A DNA stretch of 64,000 bases. Origin: Ascaphus truei (lineage: Eukaryota; Chordata; Amphibia; Anura; Ascaphidae). The stretch's first letter is position 1, and every line of letters starts with the position of its first letter. Below are positions 1 to 10,600 of this stretch, piece by piece. Made by a program: the position numbers and the translations under genes. Where the stretch lies: assembly GCA_036426205.1 (NCBI GenBank), contig CM071587.1:530537-594536 (forward strand), given 5' to 3'. Under the pieces are notes generated by a model. The model was given only the letters and a program-made list of their open reading frames with translations, was not told the origin of the DNA and ran no database searches.

Positions 1-10
1 ACCGGGAGTG
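1..10 (+). CDS. bpifb4: Gene 1 exon 6, last 10 bases
   Basis: The window opens with the end of an exon: the frame reads ..P G V up to position 10, then a GTAAGG donor. The next exon begins LCP, so the junction reads PGV-LCP, matching the family pattern of a leucine/proline-rich exon ending just before the conserved LCP. The call rests on 10 bases plus a good donor. Confidence 0.5.
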
Positions 11-3000
11 GTAAGGCGGAAATCCAAGCTATGTTTGTTGTAGAAACCATTGACACGATTTAATACCTTTAGTATTGAGTCCTTCCTCTTCTCATCATCT
101 GCAGTTCCATGTCTGCACTAAACATGCGTGAAAAATGCAGTGCGCTCACAGCAGACTTACCGACGTTCAAGGGTTGTGACCTTGATAAATGTGATCCTAT
201 ATCTTCTCTACACTATTTAGATCATTATCTCACTTTTACCCTCTGCAAAAGAGGGAATGAAGAAAAGAATCGAATATGCTACACCTAACTAATTATTACC
301 TACTTACCATCTCCTCTGGGCAAAGGCATCATGTACTTTCTCCTCTTTACCAGTAGCAGGCACTGTTGGTTCAATCCCTGCCGGAACTTTAATAAAGCAG
401 ACGGGGAAAGCAATTATAGGACATGAACAAGGAAAACATAAATGCGCTCCAAAACATTATAATCTAGATCAGGGGCGGACAGCTCCAGTCCTAAAGGGAC
501 ACCGACAGGCCAGGTATTAAGGATATCCCTGCTTCAGCACAGGTGGCTCAATCAGTTTTTTTTTCACACTGATTGTGCCACCTATGCTGAAGCAGGGATA
601 TCCTAAAAACCTGACATGGTGGTGGCCATGGAAGACTGGAGTTGGCCATCCCTGATGTAGACACGGCCAAGTTTTACTACCAGGAAAGTAATGTCAAATA
701 TGAATGTTTAGTGACGGCAGCCAACACATTGATATCATTGTCCTCTGCAGTTGTGTCCGGTCGTCAATGTCGTGCTTGGCTTGGTCAACGGACTTCTGCT
801 CTCCGTCAACTGTAAGTTTCCAATAGAGCGATCCACTTTTTACCTTTTCACATGATTTTTTGGGGGTATCACAATGACTAACATGCAGTAAGTAAATCTC
901 GGGACGTGTTATACAGACATGATGTAGGGTAGGGGATGTCCAACATGAATTATTTAAATGGCTTTAAGGGTCGGCATCACAAAGGCTTGTAGACGATCAT
1001 GTGGAAGCTTGGTTGATGGTACGTGTAGTTTCAAATCTCATGGGTCTACCCTTTGTTTCTCTGCAGCTATGGTTCCACTTGGTTTAATTGGTAGCATCCA
1101 GTACACCGTGTCAAGCCTCCCCATAGTGACTGGGCAGTTTATTCAGCTGGATTTAAATGTAAGTTCTTCTACGTAACAGCAGGGGTTTCCTTCCCCAGTA
1201 CTCATGTCTCCTAACAGTGATCTCCTTCATTGCAGACAGTGGTCAGTCAGTTAGGAGGTGGCCTCATAGATTACCCTCTAGACCATGCAGCACCAATCTC
1301 CATGCCACCGATGATGGACGCAACTGAATCCCAGCTTGGCCTGTCTTCCAATTTCTTGGGCTGTGTATTAACCGCTCTCCAAAAAGAGGGTCTAATGGAT
1401 ATAGAAATAACAGATGGAGACGTGAGTATTTCCACTTCTGGCGTTAACGTAATGTGGACAACATATTACTAATGAAATGTGACATTGTTCACTGGCCTCC
1501 GTGTGGTTTCTAAGTGGATACAATCAGCAGACCTCTGACAAGGCTTAGAATGACTTGAAACCTGTGCCAATGATGTGACTGAATCCTTTTTGCAGGTGCC
1601 TGGTATCCCACCCCTCACAACAGCCGTCCTGGGTGGTCTCATTCCAAAGGTAAGACGATTTGTTCCAGGCATCTGCATGGATAAGGGCAGTTTAAATGTG
1701 AAATTCATTACCTATGGAGACTGTGATGGCAGATACAATAGATTTGTTCAAAAAAAGTTGGACATCTTTATAGATAGGAAAGGTATACAGGGATATACCA
1801 AATAAGTATACATGGGAAGGATGTTGATCCAGGAATTAATCCGATTGCCAATTCTTGGAGTCAAGAAGGAATTTATTTTTCCCCTTATGAGATATCATTG
1901 GATGATGTGATTCTGGGGTTTTGTGTTTGCCTTCCTCTGGATCAATAAGTATAGATATTGGATAAAGTATCTGTTGTCTAAATTTAGCAAATTTAGGTTG
2001 AACTTGATGGACGGCAGTATTTTTTCAACCTCATCTACTATGTTACTATGATAACAAATTGGACATGAGTAATCAACGCAATAATGTCGCAAGTTAGATT
2101 GGGATATATAATATTAACATGAATGTTGTATACATGGAACACTGGTGTTACTGTGAGTACATTGAGTGTACCTCTTACGCAGGTCTCGCTCATGTACAAA
2201 AAAGCAAGACCACTGGTACTGAATATAACCGTGCCCAGCGCCCCCGTGGTCTCGCTGCAGGACAATCGTGGAATCGTGATGTTATTTGCTCAGTGCGAAG
2301 TGTTCGTCCCCAATTCCGACTCCTCACAAACATCGCTCTGTGTTCTTGGTGTTGTAAGTACAGTAACTGAGATCGCTATACTTCATACTCGGTCTGATTG
2401 CTGTTCTTTTTCGTTTCTTTAATGACTCAATTTGTTTTGAAGGATTTACTTTGTGTTATAAAGCTGGTCTGATTGCCAACTCTGGGTGTCAGGAAGGAAT
2501 TTATTTTCCCCCTTATGAGATATCGTTAGATGATGTATCACTGGGGTTTTGTGTTTGTTTCCTCTGGATCAATATAAAGTACGGATATAGGATAAAGTAT
2601 CTGTCATCTAAATATAGCATAGGTTGAACTTGATCGACATGTCTTTTTTCAACCTCATTCACTATGTAACTATATAACCAACTATGTAACCATGTAACCA
2701 TGTAACTATGTAACCATGTAACCATGATTTTATGTAGAATTACAATTTTACCGGCTGCTTTTACCACCCAATAAACAGAGTATTTCTCATTACAGGATGT
2801 ACGTTTAAATGCACAATTTTCTGTGAGAGAAAATAAGCTGAAGATCTCTTTGTCTTTGGACAGGTAAATCCCCCCTTTTATCGGTAAGCACCCTGTAGTG
2901 ACATGTCATGACATGCAGTAACGGAGTGTCTTCATTTTCATGCATTGATATGTCATGACACGCAGTGACGGAGTGCCTTCATTTTTATGCATTGTTACAG

Positions 3001-6000
3001 TATGTCATGACATTCAGTGACAGAGTGCCTTCGTTTTAATGAATTGATATGTCATGACATACCGTGTGCTCACAGCAAAGACATACTGTACCGACATTCA
3101 ATGATTATGACCTTGATAAATGTGCTCCTATATCTTCTCCACACTATTTACACTATATTATTATCTCACTTTTACCCTCTGCAACAGATGTTATAAAAAA
3201 TAGTATACTGTAGTATAGTATGCTACACCTAACTAATTATTATATACTTAAAATCTCCTATGGGCAAACACATCATGTACTTCCCCTCATCACCAGTAAG
3301 AGGTGCTGTTAGTTCAACCACTGCCTGACTTTGAAGCAGCAGTCCAAGCTGACGTAAATTTTTTTTCTTCATTTTCCCCCCTTTAATATATGCATCAGTA
3401 TAATCCACACACACGGATAAGTAATTAGCTTAGTTGCCGATCGTTCCGTTCTCCTGTGATCGATCGACGAAGATTCGGCTCGGGGGTTCACTAAATAGTT
3501 GTCAGTGCAGCAGAAGAGGACCAAAGATGCAAAGTTCTGTGGGGAAGATCAGGTGACCAGGCAGTCACCAGATACAATTGGTGCACTGCTAGAGAGAGGG
3601 CAGGCTCAAAAAGGGGTGTGCCAGAGCCTGTTTCAGATGAGGAAGGGGATGTGACTTTGTGAATGGTTGCTATAGAAACTTGTTACATTAAAATACATTC
3701 AAAATGTCATTCAGAGTTGTTGTTTTTTAAATGCTACATGTATTTTTTCATCGTACAGAACTGATTTATTGGGTGGCCAACTAATGTCCTTGAGGGCCAC
3801 CAACAGGCCAGGTATTAGGGATATCCCTGCTTCAGCACAGGGGGCTCAATCAGTGGCTCAGTCATTGGCCAACTCCAGTCCTCAGTGGCCACCAACAGGC
3901 CAGGTATTGGGGATATCCCTGATTCAGCAAAGGTGGTGCAGTCTTTTACTGAGCCACTGATTATGCTGAAGCAGCGGTATCCTTAAAACCTGACCTGTTG
4001 GTGGCCCTTGAGGACTGGAGTTGGCCAGGCCCTGATCTAGACAATAATGTTTTTCTTGTTCATGTCCTATAATTGCTTTAGCGGTCTGCTTTATTATAGT
4101 CAGGCAGGGATTGAACTAACAGTTACTGGTAATGAGGAGTGTAATGAGGAGGGCCTCCGAGTGCCTTCGTTTTCATGCATCGATAAGCAATGACATGCTG
4201 TGACGGAGTGCCTTCGTTTTCATGCAATGTCATGACATGCAGTGATGGACTGCCTTCGCGTGCCTTAATTGCACGCATCGATATGTCATGACATGCAGTG
4301 ACAGAGTGCCTTCGTTTTCATGCATCGATAAGCAATGACATGCTGTGACAGAGTGCTTTCGTTTCCATGCAATAACGTCATGACATGCCATGAGAGAGTG
4401 CCTTCATGTTCATGCTCTCAGTGTCTCTTTAGAAAGTGCAATGATAGGTGTGAGCAGGAAACACACTCCTGACTGTCTCTTTCTATTTTCAGCTCTCATC
4501 TGTCTTTGGCATCTTCCTCCGTGGGACCTGTTGATGTAAGTGACGTGATACAACTATTAACCTTATATCAGGGGGCGCAAACTATTCTCCCTGCGCCTCC
4601 CCTGCCTGCTCTCACCCCCTGCTCACGCCTCACCCCCCCCCCCCCCCCGGCTCTGCCATCAAATGACGCCGCAGGGTCATGTGATGTCTCGTCACGTGAC
4701 CCCGTGGCGCCATTTAACGCCGGGTTGTATTGGCGAGGCGTTGCTGGAAAGTAAAGGTAATTAAGGTTGCGGAGGACTCGCGCGATCCCCAGGATTTCAT
4801 TTAAATGCCTTTGGGGAAGCGCGGGGCCTCTGTAACCGCCGCTTCCCCTCCTCCCCCAAAAAATCGTGCGCCCCCTCACCCCCCAACTTTGCGCACCCCT
4901 GCCTTAAATATTCAAACTGTTGTTAGAATAATAGGCGGCTGTTAGACTTAAATCCCCAGAAGCTTGCGGTGCAGAACGCGTCAGGCATTGGGTCCCTCCC
5001 CACAACAATGATTTAACCGATCAGTCTCACTGAGACAATCAAATAACCAACAGGTTTTTGGTGTTTATCAATCATTTAATAAAGTATTTTCAGCAAAATA
5101 ACACATTTTATATACGTTTCCATTAAAGCTTTTCGTGAGCTGAAGCAGGGGTGGCCAACTCCAGTCCTCAAGGGCCCACCAACAGGCCAGGTATTAAGGA
5201 TATCCCTGCTTCAGCACAGGGGGCCCAATCAGTGGCTCCGTCAATCATTGGCCAACTCCAGTCCTCAAGGGCCACCAACAGATCAGATTTTCAGGATCTC
5301 CCTGCTTCAGCACAGGTGGCTCAATCTTCGGCTGAGCCACTGATTGAGCCACCTTTGCTGAATCAGGGATATCCTGAAAGCCTTACCAGCTGGTGGCCCC
5401 TGAAGACTGGAGTTGGCCGCTCCTGAGCTAAAGAATGAATTGTTGTAGTATTCTGGTTGGCTCCCATTGGTGTGCGGGCCTCTCCTACAATAAGAGGAAT
5501 TATTATTAACGTACCTTCCTGTAACTCCAGGAACACAGAGGGTCCCTTCAGCAGGTCATGTCAATGATTACTGCATTGAGAGATTTCCTCCCCCAGGAGA
5601 GAGGGGGGGACATAGCCTTTGCCGTTGCCACAGGCATGGGACGTATAAGTATACTTGGTAGTGTAGGACCTGTGGATAAGGTCACCTTGATATGGTCACG
5701 GGTTTGACATGTTTTGGCCAAAGGATTGAACTAAACAATGAGAAGAACAGAGAAAAAACGCATAGTGATGACCTCTAAGATGACCTCTGGACGTGGCGTG
5801 TATCTTTCTTTGTCTGTTGATGTATCCTCAGAGGACATTATTATTTGTGTCCCGGGCATTTCATTTCTTACAGGTGTCTGTGCTAGAAGGACTGGTCGGT
5901 AATATCTTCAACTTGGCCTTCTTGCCAACAGTTAATAGTAAGTATTCTCGAGCCAAAGGGTTCACGCTGGGTATAAGTATAGCCAGACAGCTTAACTAGT

Positions 6001-7639
6001 TCCTTTTGCAAGCACCACAAGTTCTTTGTCTTTTCTTCACTTTATTGGGAAGCAGCAGATATGCCAAGTTACTTGCAGAGATGGTGGTGTAGTGAGAGAG
6101 AGCTTCTCTACAGTGAGGGTGCTTATAGTGGGGAAAAAGTAAAAAACGATATTCTGACCAAGAGGTGGAAGGCATGAGTAGTGCTTACTTAGCCTGCTGG
6201 GGTAGAAAGAAAGAAAACAGAGGGTGTCTCACAGGAAGAGAGACTGGGCTGAGTAAACTCTGAATACAGGCAGGGGGCAATGGAACAGACCACTATGCCA
6301 GGGGGATTAAGGGGGTTGTCATAGCAACCAGCAAGCTAGGTGATGGAGAAAATATCTAAAAGTATCCATTTCCACCTGCACTGGGAATTATAACTGCAGG
6401 GAAAGTACAGGCAGTCCTCGGTTATCCAACAGAACCCGTTCTGGAAGTAGCGCTGGATAGTGAGACCGTTGTAAAGTGAGTCCCATGTTAATCAGTGGCG
6501 GTGAGCGTTGGATAACGCATTCTGGCGTCGGAAAACAGCCCTTAGGGTTGCATTGTAAAGCGCTGGATATGCCATTCGTTGTAAAGTGAAACGTTGGATA
6601 GCGAGGAGTACCTGTACTTCTAAATAAAGGGCTAGCAGGCAGAGCTGCAAAGAAGGGGGCGGGGGGGAGGGAACAGGAGGAGCAGAGATTGATAATCCTG
6701 TTCCAGGACAGTAAGGAGCGCTGAATGTCACTGCACATTGTGTTAAATCCACTGCACATTGTTACTTTGCTGTTGTTAAATGTGGTGTTTTCTAAATGTA
6801 TTTATATATCACCATCCTGGTACACACAAGACATAATAATATAACACGCAATGGGAATAAGCGGGCTCGGCATAAAAGTAACAATAGGAAAGGGACTCCC
6901 TGCCATGAGCTTACGATCTAAGTTTGTAAGTACAGCTCAACCCCGTTATAGCGCGATCCGTTACAACGCGGATCCGCATATAACGCGGTGTAAGCGTGGC
7001 TCCCAATTTTCGTATTTATGAATACTTTACAACACGGTTATTGGGGTCTTAAATACTTTACTGTACAATGCATACAATTGTACATTATTTCCAACGCGAT
7101 CCGCTAATACTGTAATGTGATTTGATTCTTTGGACCCCAAGCACAGCGTTATAAGGGGGTTGAGCTGTAATAGGGAATTTGATAGGAAGCCAGGAGAGTG
7201 ATTTCAGCAGGGGAGATGCTGAGACAGATTTAGGAAAGAGTAGAGTGATTCTGGCAGCAGCGTTTAGGATAGATTGTAGGGGAGAGAGGGGAGAGGCAGG
7301 AAGGCCGGACAGCAGGAGGTTTCAGAAGTCGAGGCGGGAAAGAATGAGGGCCTGAGTCAGAGTTTTAGCAGTAGAAGGACAGAGGAAAAGGCGTATCTTT
7401 GCAATGTTAAGATATAGGAGCCAAAAGGCCAATACCTAAAAGGAAGCTTCCCAGTGCATCTCCCCAACACCTCAATATCTTCTGTTTATCTATATACAAC
7501 GTATGCAGAGAGATAATCAGCCCAAGGATTGATATATAAATACACCACGGTAGATTGAATTTTTAGTGCTATACCAAGTTTCATCTGAACGCCAAAACTA
7601 AAAGAAATGACTAATGACTCATATAAACTCTGTATATAC

Positions 7640-7670
<31 letters not shown>

Positions 7671-10600
7671 ATCCATGTCCCTAACGCACTTGTGTTGCAT
7701 TGCAGCTGTAGTAGGAGCTGGAATCCCTCTCCCACGGCTGATGAATATAGATTTTAGCGACGCCAACATCGACATTCTTAATGTAAGAATACCAATAACA
7801 AATCATCTACGCGTATCCCCTATTTTATTGCTCTGTTGTGTATTTCATTGTCGTATTGTGTGTGCATTTCATTGTCCTGCTGTGTATTTCTTTCTTGTAT
7901 TGTGTGTATATGTCATTGTTGTATTGTATGTGTGTATTTCATTGTCGTATTGTGTGTATATTTCATTTTCCTGATGTGTATTTCATTGTTGTATTGTGTG
8001 TATATGTCATTGTCGTTCTGTGTATTTCTTTGTTGTATTGTATGTGTATTTCATGTACTGCTGTGTATTTCATCATTGAAGTGTGTGTATTTCATTGTAG
8101 TATTGTGTGTGTATTTCATTGTTGTATTGTGTATGTATTTCATTGTTGTATTGTGTGTGTGTATTTTATTGTTATATTGTCTTTGTATTTATTGTCCTTT
8201 TCTGTATTTCTTTGTCATATTTTGTGTGTATAATTCTTTCATCTGCCTATTTGTGTGTGTACAGTACTTCATTGTCGTATTGTGTGTATTTCATCGCTGT
8301 ATTTTGTGTATTGTCGTATTGTGTATTTATTTGTTGTATTGTGTGTGCATTTTAAGGTCATACTGTGTATTGTGCGTGTGTGTGTGCATTTCATCGCTGT
8401 ATTCATTTCACCAAGCAGATTGATTGCGGGTAGTGCTACCTTTAAGCGGAAGCCTCTAGTGCTTCATAGATGAAATTATTATATCGCTTTTGAAACGTCC
8501 ATGGATTTCTGCATCATTTTGTTGTGTTGTTCCTGAGCAGCGCTACCTGTCTGTAACACTACTTTATACCGAGCAGTGCTGTCTCTCTGTAACACTCCTT
8601 TATACCAAGCAGCGCTGCCTCTCTCTAACACTCCTTTATACCGAGCAGCGCTGCCTCTCTGTAACAGTCCTTTATACCGAGCAGTGCTACCTTTCTGTAA
8701 CACTGCTTTATACCGAGCAGCGCTGCCTCTCTGTAACACTCCTTTATACTGAGCAGAGCTGCCTCTCTGTAACACTCCATTATACCGAGCAGCGCGGCCT
8801 CTCTGTAACACTCCTTTATACCGAGTAGAGCTGTCTCTCTGTAACACTCCTCTATACCGAGTAGAGCTGTCTCTCTGTAACACTCCTCTATACCGAGTAG
8901 AGCTGTCTCTCTGTAACACTCCTTTATACCGAGTAGAGCTGTCTCTCTGTAACACTCCTCTATACCGAGCAGCGCTGCCTCTCTGTAACACTCCTTTATA
9001 NNNNNNNNNNNNNNNNNNNNNNNNNNNNNNNNNNNNNNNNNNNNNNNNNNNNNNNNNNNNNNNGGGTATTTCATTGTCGTATGTGTGTATATTTCATTTC
9101 CTGATGTGTATTTCATTGTTGTATTGTGTGTAATGTCATTGTCGGTCTGTGTATTTCTTTTGTTGTATGTATGTGTATTTCATGTACTGCTGTGTATTTC
9201 ATCATGAAGTGTGGTATTTCAGTGTATTGTGTGTGTTTCATTGTGTATGTGTATGTATTTCATGTGTGTTATTGTGTTGTGTATTATTGTTATATTGTCT
9301 TTGTATTATTGTCCTTTTCTGTATTTCTTTGGTATTTTTGTGTGTATAATTCTTTCATCTGCCATTTGGTGGTGTACAGTACTTCATTGTCGTATGTGTG
9401 TATTTCATCGCTGTATTTTGTGTATGTCGTATTGTGTACTTATTTGTTTATTGTGTGTGCAATTTAAGGTCATACTGTGGATTGTGTGCGTGTGGGTGTG
9501 CATTTCATCGCTGTATTCATTTCACAAGAGATTGATGGGGCTAGTGCTACCTTAAGGGAAGCCTCTAGTGCTTCATAGATGAAATATTATAATCGCTTTT
9601 GAAACGTCCCTGGATGCTGCTATTTTGTTGTGTTGTTCCGGCACGCTACCGTCTGTAACACACTTTACGAGCAGTTGTGTCTCCGTAACATCCTTTATAC
9701 CAGACGCTGTCTCTCTAACCCCTTTATCGAGCAGCGCGCCCTCTTGTACGCAGTCTTTATACCGAGCAGTGCTACTTTCTGTAACACTGCTTTATACCGA
9801 GCATCGCTGTCCTCTTGTAACACCCTTTATACGAGCAGAGCGCCTCCTCTGAACACTCATATACCGAGCAGCGCGGCTCTTCTGTTAACACTCCTTTATA
9901 CCGAGTAGAGCTGTCTTCTCTGTAAACACTCCTCTATACGAGTAGAGCTGTCTCTCTGTAACACTCCTCTATACCGAGTAGAGCTGTCTCTCTGTAACAC
10001 TCCTTTTATACCGAGTAGAGAGCTGTCTCTCGTAACATCCTCTATACCGAGCAGCGCTGCCTCTCTGTAACACTCCTTATAACGAGCACGCTGTCTCTCT
10101 GTAAAACACTCCTTTATACCGAGCAGCGCTGTCTCTCTGTAACACTCCTTTATACCGACAGCGCTGTCTTCTGTACACTCCTTTATACCGAGCAGCGTTC
10201 TCTCTGTAACACTCCTTTATACCGAGCGCGCTGTCTCTCGTAACACTCCTTTAACGGCGCGTTCTCGTAACTCTTTATACCGACGCAGCGCTGCCTCTCT
10301 GTAACACTCCTTTCACACCGAGCAGCGCGGTCTCTCTGAAACCTCCATTATACCGAGCCGAGCAGCCTCTCTGTAACACTCCTTTGATACCGAGCAGCGC
10401 TGTCTCTCGTAACACTCCTTTATACCGAGCAGCGCTGCCTCTCTGTAACACTCCTTTATACCGAGCAGCGCTGTCTCTCTGTAACACTCCTTTATACCGA
10501 GCAGCGCTGTCTCTCTGTAACACTCCTTTATACCGACAAGCGCTACCTCTCTGTAACACTCCTTTATACCGAGCAGCGCTGCCTCTCTGTAACACTCCTT

